Source: Hybos culiciformis (taxonomy: Eukaryota; Arthropoda; Insecta; Diptera; Hybotidae). From it: DNA of 64,000 nucleotides. The stretch lies in the NCBI GenBank assembly GCA_964007475.1, contig OZ023275.1, positions 37,381,381 to 37,445,380 of the forward strand, given 5' to 3'. This document shows positions 48,593-61,601 of the stretch, in pieces. Positions within the stretch are counted from its first letter, which is position 1; every line of letters begins with the position of its first letter. The position numbers and the translations under genes were made by a program. The notes below the pieces were generated by a model. It was not told the origin of the DNA and ran no database searches. It saw only the letters and a program-made list of their open reading frames with translations.

Positions 48593-51202
48593 TTATTTAT
48601 CAACAAATTCAGATTCTAAAATTTTAATTTCAGTCTTTCCAGGTCCTAAATTCTCAGCAATAGATGTATCAAATGGATCACTTTCTTCAATATCAAATGA
48701 AGTTGTAGGTATTTGCGGTGTGAGAACCTTGTCACCTAAGCCAAGTTCTTGAGCGTCTGTTAATGTATCTAAGACTCCTGTATGTTCTGGAGTTTTAGCC
48801 GGCAACAATTCGTTCTCTAAAAGTTTAAGTTCTGTAGCACCTACAATGAAAATATGACTTTTTTGTAGCAGAAATAATTTTAAACATTTTTAGTTTTTTG
48901 TTACTTACCTGGTTGAATGTTACACGCAATAGAAGTGTCAAATGGATCCTCTTCAAGGTGTCCTACAATAACTATTTTTGCCTCGTGTTTAGGAGTTAAA
49001 ACCTTAATATTAATATTATCGTTAGCTGAAAGCAAATCCTCAGCAGTTGGTTTCTCCTCTGCAGCTCTTGGATCAAAATCCGGATCTGATATACTGTGCT
49101 TAAGATTTGTGTTTACTAGTAAATCCCGCTCTAAATGTTTTAATTCAATATCAGTGGGAACAGCCTTCACAAACGAAGTATCAAATGGATCCTCTGTTTC
49201 TTTTTCAGCTAAAGATTCAGGTGGAGCGTAATATGGTGTAAGTGGTTTTTGAATCTTATTTGCTTCTACTCCAAGTGAATTATCAGGAACAAGAAATCCA
49301 ACTGATTTTGATTGAATATTCAAACTTAATGAAGATTTTCTTCGAGCTGTATCAAATTCTTCTGGTGAAACGACCGGTGGTAGGGTATTTATTTTAGTTT
49401 CGGGCTCACCAGCTCTTGGATCAAAATCTAAATCACTTAGAGTTCTATTTAATGCCTTAGCTGTAGCTTTTTCACTCGCTTTAGATTCAACTAAATTTGA
49501 CACAGATGATGTATCAAATGGATCAAAATCTTCTTCTAAACTTTCTTCTTTTTGGTTTTCTAGAGTATTGGTATATAATGTCGTGATAACTTTTTTCTCA
49601 ACCTCTTCTTCTCCAGCTCTTGGATCGAAATCAAAGTCGTCGTCTTCTTCTTTTTTAGGAACAAGTTGTTCTACATAAGCAGTATCAAATGGATCTCCGC
49701 CGTCTAAATCTTCGTCGTCAATATCAATGTAACCTTCTGGCTTGACCGGTGGTGGTGGTCTAGATGGTGGTGGTGGTCTCGACGGTTTTGCTATAATTAA
49801 ATAACAAAAAAGTAATAATGAAACGCTGACAAATAAGTAAAAGAAAATTACGTTTTTCAAATGCAACTTCAAATTCAACTGCACTTGCTAATAAAGGTTG
49901 AGTAGTAATATGATGTACTTTTGTTATTTCTTCTTTTTTCGATAATGATTCAAATGCAAGTTCTGCAAATTCGTCGTCGTCTTCTTTTTTTAGAACATCG
50001 AATTCTGATAAAATATCATCAGTAAATGATGATTTATTTTCTTCCTCTTTGGTTTTGAATGATCCCAAAGCAAAAATTGATGTATCGAAAGGATCTTCTC
50101 CCTCTACACCAAACTCGTCGTTTAATTCGTCTCCAGTTTTTCTCGGATTCTGTTGTTTTAATAAATCAAGACACAAATGAGCACTTAAATCGATAGGACC
50201 TGATGGAATTTCGTCTTCTAATTCATCTAATAAAAATCTTGTTGGTTCTGGTGTTACAGGTATTTCGGTGTCAATAGCATACAAAGAATCTTCATCGATA
50301 CTTTCGTCTAAAAGTAAATTTTGAATTCCACGACGAGGCTTCTTTTTTGCTCCACTTGCTTTAACAGCATGTGCACTATCAACTCGACCAGTTAATACTT
50401 GAACAGCAGATCCAAGACTAACGATTTTTTTCCCACGAGCTGAGACTTCCGGTCCTTTGATGATTTTTTCAGCTGCTGTAGTGTCAAATGGGTCGGGTCC
50501 TTCGTCTAAGATTGGTGAGTCTAGTACAATTGCTAGTTGAACTTCACCACTTGCTATAGCATCTATATAATCAGTGCTAAAGATATCATCGACCTAATAA
50601 AAGAACTAAAATAAGAAAATATTTAAAAAAAATAAAATAAAATCAACCTCTTCGGATTCTTCTTCCGATTCTGATAACTCAACAACTGCTTCAGCTAATT
50701 TATCTCGATTTGCTTCTTCTTGTTCTTTACGTCGTCTCTCTTCTTCCTCTTTCCGTAATCTTTCCTCTACTGCTTTTCGTTTTGCGTCTTCCTCCTCTTG
50801 CTTTTGCTTTTCAACAGCTGTCGGCTGCTTTTGATAGAATGAACTTTCCTTTATTCGGTGTAACTCGTCTTGAGTTTTATGTAAAATAGAATCAACTCCA
50901 GCTGTTAATAATTTGAATCGTTTCCACTCTTCGTCTTCTTCTGATGGCTTATTATTTGTAGTAACCTCACCTGAAGAATTAGCAGTTGCAGATGATTGAT
51001 AATTGTATTCGGGTGATTTGATCTCTTCTTGATTTATTTGTTTTGATTGTTCGGATGATGTTTCAGGTGCTTCACCTTCGTCTTGCTGATGCTGCTGTTT
51101 TAGTTTTTGCTTATATTGCTCAAGTTCCTCTTCGGTGAAAAGTTCTTGATCTTTTTTAGACTTCTTCTTTTTCTTTTTTAAACCTTTTGGTAACTTAAGC
51201 AT
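48593..51202 (-). CDS. stnA: StonedA, first cistron of stoned (presynaptic endocytic protein)
   Basis: Four exons: 51202-50648, 50593-49852, 49790-48909 and 48840-48593, in phase, 808 residues (the Drosophila protein is about 850). It starts MLKLPKGLKKKKKKSKKDQE, the conserved StonedA N terminus, followed by a Glu/Arg/Lys coiled-coil-like region. Seven DPFDT motifs (two in exon 2, four in exon 3, one in exon 4) are AP-2 alpha-ear ligands, and DFDPRA occurs three times. No methionine occurs after the initiator. The protein acts at presynaptic membranes with AP-2 in vesicle recycling (known in flies). An upstream ORF overlaps the start. Confidence 0.95.
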
Positions 51203-51227
51203 TATCTAGTATGGGATACATTGACAT
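51195..51227 (-). promoter_or_regulatory. Short upstream ORF overlapping the StonedA start codon
   Basis: The minus strand carries ATG at 51227 and 51221 in one frame, ending TAA at 51197-51195, ten sense codons in all. It overlaps the StonedA ATG (51202-51200) in another frame and stops two bases past it. It matters only if the mature 5' UTR includes it: a TTTTTTTAG/CTAG acceptor-like site lies just upstream, so a 5' UTR intron ending there would keep the uORF in the mRNA. Confidence 0.5.
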
Positions 51228-54200
51228 CTAGCTAAAAAAAATTACAAAAAAATTTTTTTTAAGCTTATTATTTCAAAAAAAAATTTAAAATAATTTATCT
51301 TACTTTTTTGATGTCGCTCTAAATTACCGAGTAATTATTGTACCCCAAATTTAAAATCTGTAAAAAATTGTAGACTTTAATAGATAAACTATTTTCTTCA
51401 ATTTAGAAAGAAGTATCAGTTAAATAAGTATATAATATAGATTATGTATGTATCAAATAACGTACATAAATATAAGTATAATTATGTATGCATAATAGAA
51501 CCAAAAATGTTTACCTTATTAAAAATTTTAGAATTTCCTAATAATCAAAAGATATAACGCATCAATAATAAAATACTTAAGTCTATACCTAATCTCTATA
51601 TCTATAGTATATAATTATGAATAGTGAAAGTAAAATTTTTCAGTTGTAGAAAAAGAAATTGAATCATATTCAATAGATCTAGAAGTACTTATTTTAATTA
51701 AGTAAGAAAACAAATAATTAAACATTAAATATAAAAAACAATATGTGAAAACAAGAAACAAGTGATGAATATTGAATAAGGGAATTCCAGTCGTTATTAT
51801 TTCAAAATAAGTGTATGTTACGCCAGGTATCGAAATCATACATAATTTTACTGCGCTCTTAAAATTAAGAAATATTAATTATTTACAGCGAAAAAAATAA
51901 AGTCAATAAATAAATATTATTATTTTATTTTAAATAAAAAATCTGTGTCCTTAAAATACAAACCTATATAAATTATAAGCAACTCCCAGTTTCTATTTAT
52001 TTATTTTTTGATATACATATTATAATTATAAAATCCATTGTAACAGACGTTTAATTTATTTGTGAATTCTTTTTTTAACGAGTTTTTTGGGGTTCACATT
52101 TTAAGGACACATATTTACACACTCCAAGGAATGGGGGACATTTATATAGGAATATAATAAGTTACTATAAATAAAGATTTTCACACAATTCATGCTGTTT
52201 TAAAAGAGATTAAATATTATATTTTTACATTATTTGTAAAATCATTTTATTTTCCAGTATATTCCAAAATTGAAAAATTTTTATATATTTTTTTTTAAAT
52301 AATTATGACGATGACGAATTTAATAAAAATAAATATAATACAATAAGTAATTTTTTGTAGTCAATTTTATTTTTTATATATTATTAGTATGTAAGGTTGG
52401 GTGTATCTATAATAACAGATACATAAATCTTGTACGATATTCTAGAGATATTTAGTTCCTAGGTATATATTTTTTTAAATTATGGTAAGTAATTTAAAAT
52501 TTTAGTTATTCGAAAAACATTGTAACTTTCTTTTGTTCGATACGGTGGAAATTGGAAATCATGCATCAAACATTTACTATTTCGTTGGGAGGATCTCGGG
52601 AAGGTTTGCCACCATCCTACTTTGAAATTTTTTATTCATTTTTTTGATGTGTTTAGATTTATAATTTTTGGTAAAAATGCTTTTTTATCTATGATTCTAG
52701 TCCTAAAAGTTTTAATATTTCCTGTGCGATAACAATTGCTTTCAGTTTTCGTTGCCACTTTTAATTATATACTCGTTTGTTTTTAATTTTTTTTAAAAAG
52801 TTTTTAAATTTGCTCAATTGTTTTTAATTAATTTTTAAGACCCCAGTTGTTAATTAATTGTCGTTTCGATATATTAGTATAAAACTGATGTTGTTGAAAT
52901 ATTTTATAGATACAATACTCATTTATGACGTTAGTTCCTATTTATAATTTTTTTTGAATTTTTCTTTTCGGAAAACTATTTTTAATTTAAAAATTATGTG
53001 AGAAAATTTAATTAAAATTGATTTTTTATCTCTCAGACAAAATTCTTTTAAATTAATTATGAAATGAGAAATTTCGACGTTAAGGTTCAATCATACCATT
53101 ATTAAATGCAACATGCCGGATAATAATACTTAATTTAATAGTCATCGCTTCTTATAATGGTTTTATAATAATAAAAAATTAGTTCTATTTTAGGAATATT
53201 ACAAATGAACCCAAAATTTTCTAAATAAATTATATTTTTAAAAAACATTAAGTATTAGGATTTAAATAAAACTTAATTTGAAGGGCATAAAAATAGAAAA
53301 TAAACTTTATAAAGTAGGTACTATGTATATAATATCAATTAAAAATTTCTTAGAAAATACATTTTATGTGAAATTTCTCATACTCACCGAAAACATGCCC
53401 ACTTTATTACACAAAAACCTTTCAGATATGTATAATACAAAGTATACATAAAATATGTATTTTCTTATTTATTCACAGCATTTAGGTGAAACTGATTGAA
53501 ATTTATTGTCCTTATTTAAAATTAATTTCACTTTTAAATTGTCGTTTTTGATAAAATTTAATTAAATGAAAATTTTGAAAATATCTATAAATAATATCCT
53601 TGATTATTTGTTCTTTTTGTCCCTTAAAAGAGAAATACATTACATTTTTTTTTTAAATAAGGATATATGTTTGTATGCACAATTGTACATGAGGGTACAT
53701 GATTCATGGGTAATAAGCTTTAAGAGAAATATATAAATATACATGGCTGAACTTATATAATGTACATTTATTGTATACATGACGTATGTATAATAATCTA
53801 TGAATTTTTATCTTATGAAAAAAAAAACTTTCCCATAGACCTACATAGAATGATTCAAAGTGATTAAAACAACGAAAAGATTAAATATTATTTTAGTATA
53901 AAAGGCGGAAAAAATCAATGTAATATTGATTTTCTCTTTTTGGCAATAACTAAACTTATTTTATTATAATACCTAAAATGGAAAATAAATTAGACTCCTT
54001 GATAATACATAAAAGTCTGAGTCTGGGTAACAAAGAAAATTATGCTCTCAGGACCATAGATTTACATTTTATTATTACATTAGGTAGTTGAATTTAATGA
54101 ATCACTTAATATGTGTCATAAAAATGTAAATTTAAAAAAATGAAAATACATATATACGTAATATATGTAAGTTTTAATTTTGTAACTTATTAATAATAAA

Positions 54201-57200
54201 AATTAATATTAATTAAAAATTAACCTATGTTTAACTTCTTACATATCTTTTAAATAAATAATAAAGCCAAATTTTAAAATCGTTCATATAGGACCTACTA
54301 TATAATGTACCAAAATTTGATTTTATTATAATATTATTGTGAAATAAGTTAATTTTTCATTAATATTACTTATTATTTAAATGTTCATTAAATAAATAAC
54401 CTAAAGATCTAGCTTTGGAATTTAAATAATTTATAGAATATTAAAAATCTTTAAATCCTTATAGTGTAAAAATAAAGATCTCTATAAAATTCATTAAATT
54501 TACAGGCGAAAATTGTTATTTAATATTTTCGTGACCAATAAGTCTCATTGATTTAGAAATGAATATTACATTACATAACACAAATATTAGGTAGAACCAG
54601 AATAAATTTATATAATTGATAAATAATAATTATTATTATTTATCAATATAATTTTCTATTTTCTATAAATTTTCTAATAAATAGAATATATATCTTTATA
54701 AGTGGATAAAATACAATGTTAAGTTAATTAATTAAATAACTCCTACAATTTACAAAATTAAAAAAAATTATAAAGTTCATGAAACTGAAAAGTGTTTCAT
54801 TTTTTTATTTTTCTCATTCTTATTTTGATGATTCGTAATTGCAGGAAAATTTTCATTACTAATTTGAAAATCACCCTAAAAGAACACATTTAGAAAAGAA
54901 AATGGAAAAATCGATTTTTCTTTAAAAAAAAAAAATACCTCGTTTTTTCTTTTTGCGTTAACTTTATTTTATTATCATTTAAATTTTTTTGTAATATTTT
55001 ATTCTCTTTTATATTTATTAATTTTTTTTTTATATTTTTGTTCAAAAAGTTTTTAATAAAATAATCAAAATTTTATTTTATCAATTTTTTTTTTTTTTTG
55101 CAATTGATTTTTCACTATTCACTTATAAAGTTAATATGAAAAAGTTTTTTTTTATAAATTTTTCTTTTTCAACATAAATTGTTTTTAATATAATTCAAAC
55201 AGAAGTCTTTAAAAAATATTAAAAATAATTAAAAATTTATTTTTAATAATAAAATTAAATTTATTTTTAATATAATAAGTTTTTTTTTTAATTTTCAGTT
55301 CAATTTCAGATGAAAAAATAGCTTCCGACTTAATGAAGAAAAAAGAAACTTTTTTTTTTCTGAATGAGATTTTTCCTTTCGATATCGAAAAAACTCCCCA
55401 CGATAGTTAGTTAGAAAGTTAATAAATGGTATATATTTATCACATATTTATCTATATTTTATTATTATAAAAAGTGATTTATGAAATCAAAGAAAATGTA
55501 TACAGTTGTTATTTGTGGAAGAAAAATATTAATAGGGTTTTATTGAATTTTTAAATTAAAACTATTTTAAAGACTGACAATGTGAAAATATTCCTTTATA
55601 GATCTATAGAATGGTTTATCAAAAATGTTGGAAAAATTAGATGAATAACTTTTAATACTTAATTTAATAATTAATTTAATATACTAATTTAATATATTTA
55701 ATTTAATATTTACGTAAATATGTTTTTTAGAGAAATTGAAGAATAATTTTGTTTTGTTCTCGACATTATTTATTTATTATTTGCGGCAATACTATTATTA
55801 TAGTTGTTCCCTAATAATACAAGTGTGTAATGTCAAGTGGTTTGTATTTCATATACTTAGAAGAAAATTGGTCAAACACGAAATTATTAATTGAAATGAA
55901 GAATTTTTTGTTGAAAATTTAATTTTTAAATGAAATTCTTGTGTAGGTACCTACCTAACAACTTGATATATGTATGCAAACTAAATTACGACTTAAGACA
56001 GCAATTATTTTTTGTTTTATTTTTGAAGAGTTTTATCTACAGTTAAATAAATGTTTATTATTTTGTAAATTATGTATGGAAAGCATAAATGTACTACATT
56101 AAATAAAGTAATAAAAAATTATACGAATATAGATAAATTTTATAATTTAGTATTTCAATATTTGGTTTCAATATTCGGTCTTTTATAATAATGCTCTGAC
56201 TGATGGAAATACCTACACTTCATTTTTTTTTTAAATTTTATCATTGATGACGTTTTTTTATGACGTAAATATTCAATTTCAAAACTATTAACCCCATTAA
56301 TCTTATTTTTTTCTTCAAAAGAGTATAAATATTGAAACCGATTTTAGTCTTTAAAATTTTATTCTTATTGCTAATACGCAGATTTCATTTAATTCAGAAA
56401 TCCTTTCTCATAATCAAATCGTAAACATCTTTATTTATAATTGTTATTAATTTAATTCATAATTTGATTGCCAACTGAAATTGTCCATGGGGACTATTTT
56501 TATAATCACGATAAAAAAATAAAAACAATTTTTTTTCACCAATACAGAAATTATTTCGATATCGAAAAGAAAAATTTTTTTTTCTTATTAAACTTTTTTT
56601 CACTTAATTTGAAAATTTTCAATCACTCAAAATTGTGATAAAATATTAAATTTCAATAAAATTTCACTTACAATTTATTTAATTTCAATTAAATTCTCTA
56701 ATATAATAGTTTTAAAACTTTAATTAAAAGTTTTTTTTTTTAATTTAAATTAATTTTTCAACTCTGAAATAATACTAAGACTGATAAGATATGAAACTTT
56801 CAATGGTTCAGACGAAATTAAAGAAAATTTTCAGTATAAATCGATTCGAAATTAAATATCTACGTCACGAGTGAGGTTTACCTTTTCAGATCTACTTATC
56901 AAAAAGAGATAAATAATTTTAAAAGAAAAAGAACCATAGTTAAAATTATATTCGATTTTGCGCAAAAACTTAGAATATGATACCAACAAAAAGAATTTAA
57001 GAAAATTAAGCGAACATTTTTTGTATATATGACGTACATTATACACTATCTACAACTTTTGTTTGCAAATATTTATTTTATGGTCTGTCATAAAGTTAGT
57101 ACGAAGAAAACGTTAACTTTAATATTTTGTTCAATTTAGTTTTAAAAAAATAATTTTAAAAAACATTTACAAATTAAACTTTAAATGGAATTTTCGCAAA

Positions 57201-57570
57201 TGAGACAAATTTTATTAATACCCGGTTTCATTTCCACATCATTTTAAATTACATATGGTTAATAAAATAACTTTTAGTACTAAAGTATTCAAGAAACAGC
57301 TTGAAATCGTTATAGTATTCTTCTATAACGATGACCTGTTCAAAAATAGCAAGAGCAATGATAATTATAAAAGTAAGTTTGTAATTTATAAACAATATTT
57401 ATTATTTTTTCCATTAGAATAACAATAATGTATACATCCATAACATAAATATACCACCACCTGTTATAATAATAATTTAAAATAATAAGTTTCGATTCAA
57501 ATAATCAAATGGACCAGCGCACAAAATATAAGTAAAATAATTTTATTCATAACATCAGCATTTACTATAA
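51228..57570. other. 6.3-kb AT-rich region upstream of stoned
   Basis: No gene recognised. It may hold the stoned promoter and non-coding 5' exons, and the 3' end of GLOD4, but I cannot place them. Many poly(A)/poly(T) runs; no clear inverted or tandem repeat. Confidence 0.45.
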
Positions 57571-58181
57571 TTATTTTTGAAAGGGATCTTTCTTAATATA
57601 GCTATCAAGTACAGATTCAGATCCAGGATCAACCTCAGATAATTTTGAAAATCCTTCTTCATCAACAAAACAAATTTCATGACCATCTGGATCACCTAGA
57701 ATTATTACCCGAACAGTAGCTTTATTCGGAGTATCAAGACTAATTAATGGTGTTAAAATAGTTCCAGAATATGCATTAATAATTTTATCAATTGTTGGCT
57801 GAACATCATATGGTACTGCAAAAGCAATTCTACCATATGATTTAGCTCTATTCAATGGTTCAGAAATTTTTTGAATCTTTAGACTTATTTGATTTTCGTC
57901 ATAAGACAAAAGAACGGAATTATTTTCTTCTTTTATTAAATTCATTTTTAATATACCATTCCAATAATCTTTTGATTTTTGTAAATTTGTACAATTTATT
58001 ATAATTTGCTTAATTGGATCCGAATCAGTTTGTTGAGACTGTTCGTCAATTAAGAAAAATTTATAACCATCTGGTGAACAAATTAAATCAATTCCATTCT
58101 CATTTTTAATTGGATAATTATTGTTTTTGACTTGATTTAAAATTTCTTTCGATTTTATAGTTATTCCACCAAAATCATTGC
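57571..58181 (-). CDS. GLOD4: GLOD4-like glyoxalase-domain protein, C-terminal exon only
   Basis: One exon of 611 nt with a TTTTTTTAG acceptor at its 5' edge and a stop at 57571. It matches the later part of GLOD4: GNDFGGITI, SPDGYKFFL, DPIKQIIINCTNLQKSKDYW, then SYGRIAFAVP, ILTPLISLDTPNKATV and DPDGHEICFVDEEGF. This is the last part of the first vicinal-oxygen-chelate module and the whole second one. GLOD4 is a mitochondrial/cytosolic homologue of glyoxalase I whose activity is not established. The N-terminal exon(s) are not within the next 400 bases, where the divergent PLA2G15-like gene starts. They are therefore further away or missing. Confidence 0.88.
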
Positions 58182-58577
58182 CTAAAAAAAATAATTTTAA
58201 TATAAATTACAAAAAAAAAAATCATATTCAAACAGAATTGTGCATTCGTAAAATTAAGAACATTTATAATAATTTATATTAGTTTCAGTCTCAAACAAGC
58301 AAACACCCGCAGATAACCTAACATAAGCCGCCACTTCAATCATAACAAAAGTTTACACAAAATTTTTTTGTTTAAGACGGCGGCGCGTCGCTTTGCAGCA
58401 GAACTGCAAATCTGTTTTGTATGAAAAAAATAAAAATTGTGTAAACAAAAAAAAAAGGAAAAATTGATTTCGAGAAGCGCAGAACAGACGAACTGTGTTA
58501 TTTTGTAGAAAATAGAAGTACAATTTACGTCGAAAGAAAAATTAAGAAAACTAAATTAAAATTAATAAATTAATGGA
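58182..58577. promoter_or_regulatory. Short interval between GLOD4 exon and PLA2G15-like gene
   Basis: This 396-bp interval contains a locally GC-richer stretch at about 58300-58400 (for example AAGACGGCGGCGCGTCGC), unlike its surroundings. It is a plausible promoter for the plus-strand gene starting at 58578. Minus-strand translation shows no GLOD4 N-terminal sequence. No specific factor site is claimed. Confidence 0.4.
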
Positions 58578-61500
58578 ATGGAAAAATATAGTATATTATC
58601 AATTTTTATATTTTATTTAATAATTAATAATTCTGTTAATGGAAAGTTCATTACGGAACCTTCAAAAGGACGAAGGTCGCCAGTAATTTTTGGTAAGAAT
58701 TTAAATTTTGCATATTAATTTTTGTTTTTTTTTAGATCAAAAATAAAAATAAACAAAAATATTATTATTCAACTTTGCTGTGATAACCTATTTGACTTTT
58801 TTGCACAAATTTAAAAAATTTCAAATCGAGGAAAAAAAAAAAAGTTTATTTCGATTCTTTGTTCTCATTTAAAATTAAATCATAAAATAAATTTTTTTTG
58901 TGTCTGATTTTTAAATTTTTATTACTTATTTTTTTTTTTTTCCCCCTTCACAATTTTTGCACTGTGTTCTTTCTTTATGTAGATAGATGGGTACCTATAT
59001 AAAAGTTCCAAAAAGTAAACAAACAAATAAAAAAAAAGGATATGATGTGAATTTAAATTTTTAGTTAATGATTTCAAGGTCGCTTGTTAAAATATATTTC
59101 ATTAATCTCATGATGAGATTAGAGTTCAAAAATTAGTAAAATATAATAAATATTGATCTGGTGTAGTTCATTTATTTATGAATCATTCCAAATTTATATT
59201 TTAAAATTATTATGCCGAATTTAGTGGACCATAGACGATCATAGACTCTACTACGTTCGAAAAACATTCTAATTAATTCGTTTTGTTTCAAATGTTTTTT
59301 TTTTTTTTGTTTCTATTTTTTATTACAAAAAAATAACCTTATCAAGAAAAGCGGAAAGCTTTGTTGATAGGACTGTGATAATTGAAAAATGTATATGCGT
59401 TTGTGTATATTATATTACACAAAGCTTTAGCTACACTAGATGGGGAGGCAGAGAAATATTGATATTGATAACACACGCAAGAAAGTAAATAAAAAAAAAC
59501 TTCAATGAAAATAGCCGTAAAATTGTATGATGAACAGTTTTCGAGCAAACTCATATCTGAATTTATTTAGGTACATAATTAATTCAATTTGTCGTCAATT
59601 ACCAAGAAAGCTGCAATATAACATTAAACAAAATAAGTTAGTAATCCATCTTTTAACTCAAAAAATAAAACTTTTTTCATTTTTTCAGTGCCTGGTGATG
59701 GTGGCAGTCAAGTTGATGCAAAATTAAATAAACCAACAACAGTTCATTATTTTTGTCAACAGCGTACAGACTATTGGTTCAATATATGGCTAAATATGGA
59801 ATTATTAGTACCTTATGTCATAGATTGTTGGATTGATAATGTGAAATTATATTATGATAATGTAACAAGAAAAACACATAATGCACCAGGAGTTGAAACA
59901 CGAATACCTGGTTGGGGTGATCCCGAAGTTGTAGAGTTTTTAGATCCAAGTCACGCTACTCAAGGAAATTATTTCAAGGACATTGGTAATGCATTGGTAA
60001 CCAATCTCAGTTATGAGCGAAAGAAAAGTATTCGTGGTGCACCATATGATTTTCGGAAAGCTCCAAGTATTAATTAATTTTTTATATTTTCAAAATATTT
60101 CCTAATTTGTTTTTTTTTACTAGATGAAAACCAACAATGGTTTAAAGATATTGTAAAATTAATTGAAGATACATATGAACAAAATGATAAAACTCCAGTT
60201 ACTTTAATCACTCACAGTATGGGAAGTCCAATGTCTCTTCTGGTATTGCAAGGCCAAACAAAAACATGGAAATCAAAATATATTAAAAGATTAATTAGTT
60301 TGGCTGGTGCTTGGGCAGGAACTGTTAAAACAGTTAAAATATTCGCTATCGGCATGTTTATTTTAATAAATATTGGTTTTTCACAAAAATTGTGAAAAAA
60401 AAAATTTCTTTGTAGGTGATGATTTAGGCTCATTTGCGTTGAGTGGTAAAACGTTAAAATCTCAACAAATAACTTCACCATCTTTGTCGTGGTTATTGCC
60501 ATCACCATTCTTTTGGAAAGATTCTGAAGTTTTAGTTCAAACACCAAGTCGGAATTATACAATGTCACAATTAAAGCAATATTTTGCGTGAGTTTTATTA
60601 TTTTTAGTTTTTCCAAATTTTAACATAATTATTTCTTCACTAAAATTAATATTAAAACTGTCAATAAAGAAAGCTTAAGCCTATTTATTCTAAAGAATAT
60701 AAGAAAAAAATACGATAATGCTATATGGCGTTATAATCCAATGACAGTGAGTTGCACTATAATTCTCACTTCCACAGAGAATTTTTGTGGTCTTCTGCTT
60801 TTCAAATTTTCATCATTAAGTGTTAGTAATGGGCAAAATAGATTTAAATTTCCTTTAAAAAGTAGAATAATATCACAAAATTCGACAGAGGACAATTAAT
60901 TTTAATTCCTTTTGCACCTATTATATTATTTAATTTTCAAATCTAAAACTAAAACTGCGTAATATGTAATTTCGTGCTTGTAAATAACATGAAAATATAC
61001 AATACACATCATACAAATAACATTTTAGATAAAATTAATATTTCATTAACAAAATTTAAACCTTTTAATTTTTAGTGACATAGAATATCCAACTGCTTGG
61101 GAAATGAGAAAAGATAACTTAAAATATTCGTCAAATTTCGCAGCTCCTGACGTTGAATTGCATTGTATTTATGGGTCTCAAACTCCTACTGTTGAAGGGT
61201 TTGTATTTTTTTTATTCTAAGTTTTACTATAAGTATACTTATTTAAGACGTACTTTATTTTAAGATTAACTATTACTTTAAAAATTCTCTAACACCATTT
61301 TGCTTCATTAATGTTGTTTTACAATTATTATTCATAAATAACATTTTTAAATATATTTTTTTCTACTTTAAGTTTGATTTATAAAAAAGATTCAATTGCA
61401 AATGAAGTTCCAACACTTATTATGGGAGATGGTGACGGTACTGTCAATAGTAGATCTTTAGAAGCTTGTGATGTTTGGAGACAAGCACAAACTGAAAATA

Positions 61501-61601
61501 TAACAACTTTGGCTGTTTCCAAAGTAGATCATATGCAAATTTTAGCTGACAAACGTGTTATTGATTATATTCAACAACTTTTATCTGAAGATTTTTCATA
61601 A
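58578..61601 (+). CDS. PLA2G15: Lysosomal phospholipase A2 group XV / LCAT-like acyltransferase
   Basis: Six exons: 58578-58692, 59689-60066, 60124-60351, 60416-60587, 61076-61198 and 61373-61601, all in phase, 414 residues (human PLA2G15 is 412). A signal peptide is followed by VIFVPGDGGSQ, KPTTVHYFC and WLNMELLVPYVIDCWIDN. The serine nucleophile is in THSMGS, the aspartate in GDGDGTVN and the histidine in VDHMQIL. The family uses phospholipids as acyl donors and acylates ceramide or lipophilic alcohols in the lysosome. Intron 3 (60352-60415) starts GC rather than GT; the protein match across it is continuous only with that donor. An earlier ATG at 58573 is in another frame and stops after 15 codons. 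Confidence 0.95.

Noticed and set aside
48360..48752. 130-codon plus-strand frame
   Set aside because: It is antisense to the StonedB N terminus and the StonedA end, which are both well supported.
58182..58577. N-terminal exon of GLOD4 on the minus strand
   Set aside because: Translation in all minus frames gives no glyoxalase-like sequence; the longest stretch contains no conserved residues.
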